From contig JACZJT010000036.1 in NCBI GenBank assembly GCA_014860445.1, positions 92,591 to 156,590 of the forward strand: a DNA stretch of 64,000 bases, read 5' to 3'. The notes beneath the pieces are model-generated. The model did not search any database, had not been told where the DNA came from, and saw only the letters and a list, made by a program, of their open reading frames with translations. Positions within the stretch are counted from its first letter, which is position 1, and each line of letters begins with the position of its first letter. The position numbers and the translations under genes were made by a program. The DNA comes from Burkholderiales bacterium. Lineage in GTDB: Bacteria; Pseudomonadota; Gammaproteobacteria; Burkholderiales; SG8-39. Below are positions 32,097-39,811 of the stretch, one piece after another.

Positions 32097-33581
32097 ATGC
32101 GCGAAGACACCTATGACGGCGAAGTGATCCCCGAGCCCAAGGCGAAAGATCCAAAAGGCATACGCTGCGACGCATGCCCGGTGCTCTGCCTGGTGAAGCC
32201 GAACGACTTCGGCGCCTGCGACCGCTATACCAACGTCGAGGGCAAACTCACCCGCGTCGATCCGCTGGTGATCACGCAAAAGCCCGACGTCAAGCTCGTG
32301 AAGTTTCTGGACAAGGAATGGGATGGCAGCATCCTGCCGGATTCACAGGTGTTCGTTACCGGCGTCGGCGCCACCACCACCTACCCCGACTACAAACCCG
32401 CGCCCTTCATCGTGTCTTCCAAGATAGACGGCGTGGACATGGTGACCGTGGTCACCGAAGGCATATTCAGCTATTGCGGCACCAAGCTGAAAATAGACAC
32501 CGACCGCTATCTCGGGCCGGAGCAGGCGCCGGTGCGCGTGGACGGCGAACAGATCGGCCACGTGACCACCGCCGAATACGGCTCGCAGATGCTGTCCGTC
32601 GGCGGCGTGCACCATCTCACGGGGGGCGGAAAGAAACAAGGCCGCGTCACCTGCGATTCCCTGCTGAAGCTGTGCAACAAGGAGGCCGTGGAACTCACAA
32701 TAGACGGCGGCTCCAGCGTCGTGGTTCAGGCAGGCAAGGCGCCTATCGTCAACGGCGTGGCCGAGGTGCGCATGCGCGTGGGCTGCGGCTCGGCCACCAT
32801 CGGCATATTCGCGCCGCAGTGGATCGGGCATGCGGATGAAGTCATCGTCGTCGACGATCACATCACCGGCGTACTGTCCGAACATCAGGCGGGAAAATTT
32901 CTGGACATGCGCCCTGCCGGCATCAAGATACGCGGCAAGCGCTCCACGCCGGGACGTTACTTCCAGGTATCCGAACCCGGCATGGGCTGGGGCGGCACCA
33001 AACTCACCGATCCGCTTTCGATCATCGAAAAGATCGACCCCAAGACCGCCTGGCCCGGCATGCGCCTGCTGATGGTTTCGACCACGGGCGAACATGCTGC
33101 GTGGTTCGTGCTGGATCAGGATCTGAAACCGCAGCCGGCCGAAATGCCAGAGGCGATCACCAAAGTGGTGGAACGCATCGCCGAAAACTGCGAACCGGCT
33201 TTGTGCACCGTATTGTTCATGGCCGGCGCAGGCGGCAGCCTGCGCGCGGGCATCACCGAAAACCCCGTCCGGCTGACGCAATCGGTGAAAGCGGCGCTGA
33301 CACGCGTTACCAGCGGCGGCGCGCCCGTGTATGTCTGGCCGGGCGGCGGCATTACTTTCATGGTCGACGTGACGCGCATGCCGGAGAAGTCTTTCGGCTA
33401 TGTGCCCACCCCCGCCATCGTCGCCCCGATTGAATTCACCCTGCGTCTGGACCGCTATGGCGCGCTGGGCGGCTACGCCGGCCGCGTTGTCAGCGTCGAA
33501 GAGGTGCTCAAGCAATCTGCCTACGTCAATCAACGCTGGCGCGACGAGAATCCCTGGCCGCTGACCAAGGATCTGACTTGA
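32097..33581 (+). CDS. 6-hydroxynicotinate reductase-like iron-sulfur protein
   Basis: 494 residues resembling the 6-hydroxynicotinate reductase (Hnr) of anaerobic nicotinate fermentation. The N-terminal Cys24-x2-Cys27-x3-Cys31-x9-Cys41 looks like a 4Fe-4S site (CDACPVLC...C). A flavin-linked domain with many Gly-rich strands follows (VGGVHHLTGGGKKQG; GMGWGGTKLTDPLS). Hnr reduces the hydroxylated pyridine ring to a tetrahydro lactam using reduced ferredoxin. Position fits: molybdenum hydroxylase upstream, UPF0280 gene overlapping (TTGA) downstream. A GSAT motif (Thr234) is a possible flavin-attachment site but lacks the usual upstream Asp of ApbE targets. The exact substrate is unproven, since homologues occur in clusters for other ring compounds. 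Confidence 0.8.
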   Translation: MREDTYDGEVIPEPKAKDPKGIRCDACPVLCLVKPNDFGACDRYTNVEGKLTRVDPLVITQKPDVKLVKFLDKEWDGSILPDSQVFVTGVGATTTYPDYKPAPFIVSSKIDGVDMVTVVTEGIFSYCGTKLKIDTDRYLGPEQAPVRVDGEQIGHVTTAEYGSQMLSVGGVHHLTGGGKKQGRVTCDSLLKLCNKEAVELTIDGGSSVVVQAGKAPIVNGVAEVRMRVGCGSATIGIFAPQWIGHADEVIVVDDHITGVLSEHQAGKFLDMRPAGIKIRGKRSTPGRYFQVSEPGMGWGGTKLTDPLSIIEKIDPKTAWPGMRLLMVSTTGEHAAWFVLDQDLKPQPAEMPEAITKVVERIAENCEPALCTVLFMAGAGGSLRAGITENPVRLTQSVKAALTRVTSGGAPVYVWPGGGITFMVDVTRMPEKSFGYVPTPAIVAPIEFTLRLDRYGALGGYAGRVVSVEEVLKQSAYVNQRWRDENPWPLTKDLT

Positions 33582-34450
33582 ACGGTCCAAGTGCGGCTCT
33601 GTTCGCCGACGGGCGGCTGCACCTGCAGCACGGACCGATCGATCTGCTCATCGAAGCCTGGGGCGCGCGCGCAGAGGTCGACGCCGCCTATCGACAGGCG
33701 GTCCTGCGCTTCGACGACATTCTCGAAGTGCTGGTGCAGGAACTGGCGCTGTTGCGCACACCTCTGGGCGAAGCCACCCCGCTGCTGCGCGGGCCCGTGG
33801 CGAAACGCATGCTCGCCGCCTGTTGGCCCTATCGCGCGAGCTATATCACGCCCATGGCGGCGGTCGCGGGCAGCGTCGCCGACGAAATTCTCCAGGCCAT
33901 GTGCGCGGGGCGCAGTCTTGAGCGCGCGTACGTCAACAACGGCGGCGACATCGCACTGCATCTCGCGCAAGGCAGCGCGCTGACGCTGGGCGTGGTCAAC
34001 AACGTGGCCAATCCGGCGATCGATGCCACCGTCGCACTGGACGCCTCGATGCCGGTACGCGGCCTGGCAACCTCGGGCTGGCGCGGACGCTCGCAATCGC
34101 TGGGCATCGCCGACGCGGTGACCGTATTCGCAGCGGACGCTGCAGCCGCGGACGCCGCAGCCACCATGATCGCCAATGCGATCGATGTCGAGCACCCCGC
34201 CATCGTCAGGGCACCGGCGCGCGGGCTGCGCACCGACAGCGATCTCGGTGATCTACTGGTCACGGTGGCGGTCGGCGCCCTGCCCGCCTCCGCACGCGCC
34301 GACGCGCTCGCGCGCGGCTGCGCGCAGGCGAAAGCCTTGCAGCAGCAGGGTTTGATTTACGCAGCCTATCTCGCGCTTCAGGACGAAGTGCGCGCGATAC
34401 TGCCTGCGGCAGGCTTCACCCAGCAGGCCGCCCGCCGTACCTCGGGCTGA
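33578..34450 (+). CDS. UPF0280 family protein (ApbE-like)
   Basis: 290 residues, TTG start overlapping the reductase stop. It matches the UPF0280 family, structurally related to ApbE flavin transferases: YITPMAAVAGSVADEIL, YVNNGGDIALHL and TSGWRGRSQSLGIADAVTVFA are its conserved blocks. In ApbE similar motifs bind FAD and Mg2+ to attach FMN to a Thr/Ser of a partner protein. The tight coupling to the Hnr-like gene suggests it may flavinylate or otherwise mature that enzyme. This is inference, as no UPF0280 substrate is established here. Confidence 0.85.
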   Translation: MNGPSAALFADGRLHLQHGPIDLLIEAWGARAEVDAAYRQAVLRFDDILEVLVQELALLRTPLGEATPLLRGPVAKRMLAACWPYRASYITPMAAVAGSVADEILQAMCAGRSLERAYVNNGGDIALHLAQGSALTLGVVNNVANPAIDATVALDASMPVRGLATSGWRGRSQSLGIADAVTVFAADAAAADAAATMIANAIDVEHPAIVRAPARGLRTDSDLGDLLVTVAVGALPASARADALARGCAQAKALQQQGLIYAAYLALQDEVRAILPAAGFTQQAARRTSG

Positions 34451-34455
34451 TTGCA

Positions 34456-36081
34456 TTGCTTGCCACGGCCTATCGCTGGATCGACCGCAACATACTCGAA
34501 CTCGGGCGCGAAATGCGCCTGTCCTATCTGCCGCCGCTGATGGTCTATGTGGCGGCCGGCATCTCCGGCCTGACCGGCATCGTCGGCACGTTTTTCGTCA
34601 AGGACCACATCGGTCTTTCCGCTGAGTTCCTTGCCGCACTGGGTTTCTGGGCCGGTATACCCTGGGCGCTGAAAATGCCGCTGGGCCATCTCGTCGACCT
34701 CATCTGGCGCTGGAAGTCCGGCCTGGTGTTCCTGGGCGCAGGGCTGATCGCCGTGAGTCTCGCAATCATGATCGGCCTGCTCGCCTCGCCGGATGTGATG
34801 CGCCAGACCATGAGCGCCGAAGCCTGGTTCGTATTGAGCGCGCTGCTCGCGCCCGTCGGCTATGTGGTGCAGGACGTGGTCGCCGATGCGATGACCGTCG
34901 AGGCGGTCCCGCGCGTCGACGCCACGGGGCGGCCGCTGGACGCCGCCGTGCTCAAGCTCATGCACACCACCATGCAGACGCTGGGGCGGGTGGCCATCAT
35001 CGGCGGGTCGGTCGGCGTCGCGCTGGCAAACGTCACGCTGTTCAGCGGCGTCGAGCAGATGTCCGACGCAATCAAGATCGCCGTCTATGTCCGCATTTAC
35101 GAATACGCGCTCGCGATTCCCGTCATATCGGTTCTGGGCGTGATGCTCGGCGGCTGGCTGAAAATGCGCCATGCGAATTCGCTGCGCGCGCAAGGCTTCG
35201 ACTGGCGGCAGGCGCTCGAGATGGCGGGTGGCCCGCACGAACGGCCGCAGCCGAACTGGTGGATCCTCGGCGGCAGCCTGCTGTTCGTCGCCTTCACGCT
35301 GAGCATGGGTTTGGCGGAGGTGCCCTACAACCAGGAGATCATTTTCGCGGGGTCTTTCGGGATCATCGCGTTTCTGATGCTGAAGCTCATGCGCGAGCTG
35401 GAGCCCGATGCGCGCCGCCTGTTGCTCGGCACCGCGATCATCATCTTCGTTTTTCGCGCCATGCCCGGCCCGGGACCCGGCGCCACCTGGTGGATGATCG
35501 ACGTGCTCGGCTTCGACCAGCAGTTCCTCGCGAAGCTGTCCCTGATCTCCAGCGTACTGACGCTTTTCGGGATGTTCATCTTCCGCCGCTTCATGGCCGA
35601 TCACTCGATCGCCTACATCGTGGTGTTCCTGACCGTGGTGGGCACGGTGCTCAGTCTGCCGACCCTGGGCATGTACTACGGGCTGCACCAGTGGACGGCG
35701 GCGCATACCGGTGGCGTGGTCAACGCGCACTTCATCGCGGTGATCGACACGGCACTCGAATCCCCGCTCGGCCAGATCGCGATGATTCCGATGCTCGCCT
35801 GGATTGCCAATTCCGCCCCCGGCAAGCTCAAGGCGACCTTCTTTGCCGTGATGGCATCGTTCACAAACCTCGCATTGTCGTTGTCGCAACTCGGCACGAA
35901 ATACCTGAACCAGATGTTCTCGGTCACGCGGGAGGTGAAAGACCACGCCACCGGGATCGTGAAAGTGCCCCAGGACTACGGCGAACTCGGTTGGCTGTTC
36001 ATCGCCGCGACCGTCATCGGACTGTGCGTGCCCCTGGTCGCGATAGTCATCGTCAGGCGGGCACGGCTGGGGAGTGCTTGA
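34456..36081 (+). CDS. Membrane transporter of the BT1/folate-biopterin-like MFS family
   Basis: 541 residues with about 12-13 hydrophobic segments; TTG start 6 bp after the UPF0280 stop. The pattern PWALKMPLGHLVDLIWRW near the N-terminus and the long loop between helices 6 and 7 resemble BT1-type folate/pteridine carriers of the major facilitator superfamily. It lies at the inner membrane and probably imports the ring substrate of the molybdenum-hydroxylase/reductase operon, of which it is the last gene. The substrate is unknown; a carboxylated heterocycle fits both family and neighbours. Confidence 0.72.
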   Translation: MLATAYRWIDRNILELGREMRLSYLPPLMVYVAAGISGLTGIVGTFFVKDHIGLSAEFLAALGFWAGIPWALKMPLGHLVDLIWRWKSGLVFLGAGLIAVSLAIMIGLLASPDVMRQTMSAEAWFVLSALLAPVGYVVQDVVADAMTVEAVPRVDATGRPLDAAVLKLMHTTMQTLGRVAIIGGSVGVALANVTLFSGVEQMSDAIKIAVYVRIYEYALAIPVISVLGVMLGGWLKMRHANSLRAQGFDWRQALEMAGGPHERPQPNWWILGGSLLFVAFTLSMGLAEVPYNQEIIFAGSFGIIAFLMLKLMRELEPDARRLLLGTAIIIFVFRAMPGPGPGATWWMIDVLGFDQQFLAKLSLISSVLTLFGMFIFRRFMADHSIAYIVVFLTVVGTVLSLPTLGMYYGLHQWTAAHTGGVVNAHFIAVIDTALESPLGQIAMIPMLAWIANSAPGKLKATFFAVMASFTNLALSLSQLGTKYLNQMFSVTREVKDHATGIVKVPQDYGELGWLFIAATVIGLCVPLVAIVIVRRARLGSA

Positions 36082-36244
36082 ACCGAAGTGCAGGCAAGCC
36101 TGGCTTGAGCCCCTGTGCTTTTCCGTCCCTGCGTTAGCCAGCGAACATACAAGCCCCCGGGAGAAGACGAGAATGGCCCGGGTGAGGCAGCGCCTGCGAC
36201 CGGACCATGACATTTCTCCCTATCATTTCCCATTCGGCACGCGC

Positions 36245-37132
36245 ATGAAAATGTGGCGCGCGTCGAGCACCGCAATACGCGTCGCAATGCTGCTCGTGTG
36301 CGCGGCTGCATTTGCGGACGAACCGGCGAGAGCACCCGCCGCTGCGCCGGATCCGCGCGAATACATCCTGGTCAATCGGACGCGCGACCCGGTCAACAAG
36401 TCCTACCGCAGGATGCTGAACGGGATGGCGCTGTTCGAGAAAATGCACGGCATGGCGCCGGACGGGTCGCTGCGCTTCAAACTCCTGCCGCGACAGCGCG
36501 ACACGAAAATGGACGGCATCGTGCTGGAAATCATCGGCGACACGGTCACGGTTCCGGTGACGCTGGCTGCGGATCGCACCTTCACCCTGGTATATGACCA
36601 GGAGGCGCTGGATGAAAATGCCTCGGTGATACCGAATCGAAAAGCAAGCAGCATGACCTGGCGCGCCGAAATCCGCACGCCCGGTCTGCCTGCGAATACC
36701 CGGCGGCTAGGGGACCTGCGTCTGGAATGCCGGGTCGGCATTGAATCGGGCCTGGTCTCGAACACCCGGCCGGTCATTGGCCTGATTGCCGATCTGATCC
36801 AGGGAATGCTGGACTTCTGCGACGGAAGCGACGCCCCCTATCTGTTCTTTTCAGAACGTCCCTTGTTCAGCGTCACCATGACTGCGGGCGCCCGCAGGGA
36901 GATCCTGTCGGTTGACGATCTTTACGCCGGGATCAGCTATGGCCGCATATCGAAGGCCGACCTCGCCTACTGCGACTGCCAGGTTCTGCTCGACCGCACC
37001 TACTTTCTGCCGTTGGGCGACAAGAGCTGGCCGGATGACACCTTGATCAAGTTCGAATATATGGACGCGGCAAATGATTCCCGGGGCATAACAGCACTCC
37101 CGCTTGCGCCTACCGTGCAGGCGCCCCGATGA
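36245..37132 (+). CDS. Exported protein of unknown function
   Basis: About 295 residues from ATG 36245, chosen because a signal peptide follows (MKMWRASSTAIRVAMLLVCAAAFADEP); the frame opens earlier at 36074 but that part lacks secretion features. The mature region is largely beta-strand-like (VLEIIGDTVTVPVTLAADRTF; LRLECRVGIESGL) with a few cysteines (CDGSD, CDCQV). I do not recognise a family. It overlaps the lipoprotein gene that follows by four bases (ATGA), so the two are probably made together and both face the periplasm. Confidence 0.7.
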   Translation: MKMWRASSTAIRVAMLLVCAAAFADEPARAPAAAPDPREYILVNRTRDPVNKSYRRMLNGMALFEKMHGMAPDGSLRFKLLPRQRDTKMDGIVLEIIGDTVTVPVTLAADRTFTLVYDQEALDENASVIPNRKASSMTWRAEIRTPGLPANTRRLGDLRLECRVGIESGLVSNTRPVIGLIADLIQGMLDFCDGSDAPYLFFSERPLFSVTMTAGARREILSVDDLYAGISYGRISKADLAYCDCQVLLDRTYFLPLGDKSWPDDTLIKFEYMDAANDSRGITALPLAPTVQAPR

Positions 37133-37554
37133 AGCTGCGATTGCAAACCGGCCTTGCGTTTGCACTGTGCGTCTGGCTTGCGGCGTGCGCGACGCCGGGG
37201 ACATCGCCGGTCAGGGCCGGCGCGGACGCAGCCAACACCGTTGCGGCGCGCAAGGCCACGGACGCGGTCGTCGTCGGCAGGAGCACGAAAGCCGACCTCA
37301 TCGCTACGCTTGGGAAAACCACGGTGGTCAGCTTCGACAGCGGTTACGAAGTATGGGTCTACCAAATCATCGGCGACCGTATTACGGAAGAGACAGCGAC
37401 CCGGGCAAGCTGGGTGGAGCGCATCCTGCACAGTGGTTCGGAGCAGGAAACAAGCCGCGGTAGATCCGAGTTCGTGATTCTGTTCGACCCGTCCGGGACC
37501 GTCACGAAAACCCGGATTCGCCCCGCGCCGGCTGCCGGCAGGAAACAGCCGTAG
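37129..37554 (+). CDS. Small BamE/SmpA-like lipoprotein
   Basis: 141 residues with a lipoprotein signal: hydrophobic segment then LAAC, giving a lipidated cysteine at residue 20. The mature part (VVVGRSTKADLIATLGKTTVVSFDSGYEVWVYQI) has the helix-turn-strand pattern of the SmpA/OmlA (BamE) fold: G-x-s-k-x-d-l-...-G followed by a W-x-Y strand. It is probably an outer-membrane lipoprotein partner of the exported protein encoded upstream (4-bp overlap). Proteins of this fold are widespread and do not imply a role in the BAM complex. Confidence 0.75.
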   Translation: MKLRLQTGLAFALCVWLAACATPGTSPVRAGADAANTVAARKATDAVVVGRSTKADLIATLGKTTVVSFDSGYEVWVYQIIGDRITEETATRASWVERILHSGSEQETSRGRSEFVILFDPSGTVTKTRIRPAPAAGRKQP

Positions 37555-37589
37555 CGCCATACGCGCCGCACCCTTCCGGCCGCTGGCGC

Positions 37590-38081
37590 TCAGCTGCAGG
37601 GCCGCTCGATCGCGACTGTTCCGACTACCGTCACATTCAGGTTCTTGATGCCCCGGTTTTCAGGTTCCCTGCTCCGCACCGCGCTGCCGTCTGAAGTTTC
37701 CGCCAGTTGAGCCTTGCAATGCGCGCGGATGTTCACCTTCCCCAGTATGCTTACCGTCGTCCGCAGGCAATACCAGCCATTGGGGTTCAGCAAATCAATC
37801 GTGGTTTCGCCCATCACATTGAAGATCGGATTGACCAGCACCAGGGATGGGGTGGCGGTGCCCTGGGAATCGGCGGCACCGCTTCCGATTCCAAACACCT
37901 TTGCGGACGTCCCCAGAGTCTTGAACTGCGGATTCTTTCCGAAGGGATGATCGCCCCAGACTTTTAGACAGGCGGCGATCGAGCTATCGACTTCCTGGGC
38001 CGAGACCGCGCTGGACACGGACAGCGCCATGCAAAACGCCAAGAGGGCTGCGACAGTGACGGTGGTTTTCAATAATCTCAT
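37590..38081 (-). CDS. Small secreted protein of unknown function
   Basis: 163 residues with a clean signal peptide (about 1-28, cleavage after VSAQ or nearby). The mature chain contains four cysteines (CLKVWGD, WYCLRT, HCKAQ, RPCS), suggesting disulfides in the periplasm. Several short beta-like stretches, such as ETTIDLLNPNGWYCLRT, are seen; they resemble periplasmic adhesin-like or glycine-zipper-free beta proteins, but I recognise no family. It converges with the lipoprotein gene (gap 35 bp, with an imperfect AGCGCCA/TGGCGCT inverted repeat). Confidence 0.65.
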   Translation of the reverse strand: MRLLKTTVTVAALLAFCMALSVSSAVSAQEVDSSIAACLKVWGDHPFGKNPQFKTLGTSAKVFGIGSGAADSQGTATPSLVLVNPIFNVMGETTIDLLNPNGWYCLRTTVSILGKVNIRAHCKAQLAETSDGSAVRSREPENRGIKNLNVTVVGTVAIERPCS

Positions 38082-38511
38082 GGTGGAGTATCTCCGCGCT
38101 TGGTTGAAGGCTTATCGACTAAGTTAGCCGTTCGGCAGCGCCCGCATTTTGAGTTTGGTCAACAGAAGGCCATCCGGCACCAGGAGCGGATTGTTCATGC
38201 GTGCGCGCAACTGACTTGGCGCGAAGCATTGCTCTTTTGCTACTCGACCGGTGCAATTCTGAATACAAGGCGAATAGGCGGAGAATCAATACTGGAGCCA
38301 TTCTTCCAGACTTTTCCAAGGGGATGCATTCGTCGCCCACAGGACCTCAGGCATGAACGCACTGGCACGCAGCACCACCGTCAAAATACTGCAACGGTCC
38401 GAAATTGTGTATATTCTTGCGCTGACAGACCGAGCACGGGATGGCGGGCATCAGCCGCCGGGAACAAGGTCTGAATCATCTGTCGACGATGTGAATCTCA
38501 GGGAGAAGGAC
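38082..38511. other. 430-bp gap upstream of the ABC-importer binding protein
   Basis: No convincing gene. A plus-strand open stretch of about 124 codons (38100-38474) has no homology, no ribosome-binding site and mixed Arg/His/Cys composition, and I treat it as chance. The region probably holds the promoter of the binding-protein gene; TTGTGTATATTCTTG around 38405 is AT-rich relative to its surroundings. A GGGAGAAGGA ribosome-binding region lies at 38501-38510, just before the start. Confidence 0.5.
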
Positions 38512-39720
38512 ATGACGCTACGCAGAACTTTCTTGTTAGGCACGGCCGCGCTGGCGATGAGCGCGGTTTTCAGCGGCCCCGCCGCCGCGCAAAGCACGAT
38601 CAAAATCGGCGAGATAAACAGTTACAAGACGTTTCCCGCCTTCCTCGAGCCGTACAAAAAAGGCTGGGAACTGGCGCTGGAGGAAATCAACAAATCCGGC
38701 GGCCTGCTCGGAAAGAAGGTCGAGGTGATTTCGCGTGACGATAGCGGGAAACCCGGCGATGCGGTGCGCGTTGCTGAAGAACTGGTGTCGCGCGAGAACG
38801 TATCGCTGCTGATGGGCGCATTCGCCTCGCACGTGGGTCTTGCCATCAGCGATTTCGCGAAACAACGCAAAACGCTCTACATCGCGGCAGAGCCCCTGAC
38901 CGACCAGATCGTGTGGAACAAGGGTAATCATTACACCTTCCGCCTGCGTCCCTCGACCTATATGCAGGTCGCGATGCTGGTTCCCGACGCGGCGAAGCTG
39001 AACAAGAAGCGCTGGGCGATCGTCTATCCCAACTACGAGTACGGCCAATCCGCCACCGCCGGCTTCAAGAAGCTGCTTTCCGCCAAACAACCCGGCGTGG
39101 AGTTCGTTTCCGAACAGGCACCAGCCTTGGGCAAAATCGAGGCCGGCGCGGTGGTGCAGGCTTTGATCGATGCCAAACCGGACGCCATTTTCTCTTCGCT
39201 ATTCGGCGCCGACCTGCAAAAATTCGTGCGTGAAGGCACACAGCGCGGCCTGTTCAAGGGCCGGCCGACATTCAATCTGCTCGCGGGCGAACCGGAATAT
39301 CTCGATACGCTCAAGGACGAAACGCCTGCGGGCTGGTACGTGACCGGCTACCCCTGGGAGCAGATCAACACACCCGAGCACAAGAAGTTTCTCGCGGCCT
39401 ACCAGGCGAAATGGAAGGACTATCCGCGTCTGGGCTCCATCGTCGGGTATTCCACCCTGATGAGCGCCGCCGAAGCGATCAAGAAAGCCGGTTCGACCGA
39501 CACCGAAAAAATGATCGCGGCGATGAAAGGCATGCAGATGGATTCTCCGCTCGGGAAATTCAGCTATCGCGCCCTGGATCATCAGTCCACCATGGGCGCG
39601 TATGTCGGGCGCCTCGCGCTCAAAGACGGCAAAGGCGTGATGGTCGACTGGAAATATTCGAACGGCGCCGACTTCCTGCCGAGCGACGCCGACGTGAAAG
39701 CCATGCGCCCCGCGGAGTAA
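38512..39720 (+). CDS. Branched-chain-amino-acid-type ABC transporter substrate-binding protein
   Basis: 402 residues from ATG 38512; a strong GGAGAAGGA lies just upstream, and a signal peptide (MTLRRTFLLGTAALAMSAVFSGPAAAQ) follows. The mature protein is a type I periplasmic binding protein of the LivJ/UrtA family (IKIGEINSYKTFPAFLEPYKKGWELAL...GKKVEVISRDDSGKPGDAV). The family binds amino acids, urea, amides and aromatic acids, so the ligand is open. It is the first gene of a transport-plus-hydantoinase operon. A long hairpin (39744-39770) separates it from the permease gene, which could allow extra production of the binding protein. Confidence 0.92.
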   Translation: MTLRRTFLLGTAALAMSAVFSGPAAAQSTIKIGEINSYKTFPAFLEPYKKGWELALEEINKSGGLLGKKVEVISRDDSGKPGDAVRVAEELVSRENVSLLMGAFASHVGLAISDFAKQRKTLYIAAEPLTDQIVWNKGNHYTFRLRPSTYMQVAMLVPDAAKLNKKRWAIVYPNYEYGQSATAGFKKLLSAKQPGVEFVSEQAPALGKIEAGAVVQALIDAKPDAIFSSLFGADLQKFVREGTQRGLFKGRPTFNLLAGEPEYLDTLKDETPAGWYVTGYPWEQINTPEHKKFLAAYQAKWKDYPRLGSIVGYSTLMSAAEAIKKAGSTDTEKMIAAMKGMQMDSPLGKFSYRALDHQSTMGAYVGRLALKDGKGVMVDWKYSNGADFLPSDADVKAMRPAE

Positions 39721-39743
39721 TCAAGAGCTTCGCACCCACCCTC

Positions 39744-39770
39744 CTCCCTCTCCCGTTTCGGGGGAGGGAG
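39744..39770 (+). terminator. Hairpin between binding protein and permease genes
   Basis: CTCCCTCTCCC pairs with GGGGGAGGGAG (11 pairs, one G-U) around a 5-nt loop, followed by TTTCATTT. The strong stem with a short T-rich tail suggests an attenuator or mRNA-stabilising structure that would uncouple binding protein levels from the permease. Confidence 0.6.
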
Positions 39771-39811
39771 TTTCATTTGGATCTTCCGCAAGCCAGACAG
39801 CCGAGCCTGAT

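Noticed and set aside
38100..38474. Possible 124-residue protein in the 430-bp gap
   Set aside because: No ribosome-binding site, no recognisable domain and no conserved context; treated as chance.
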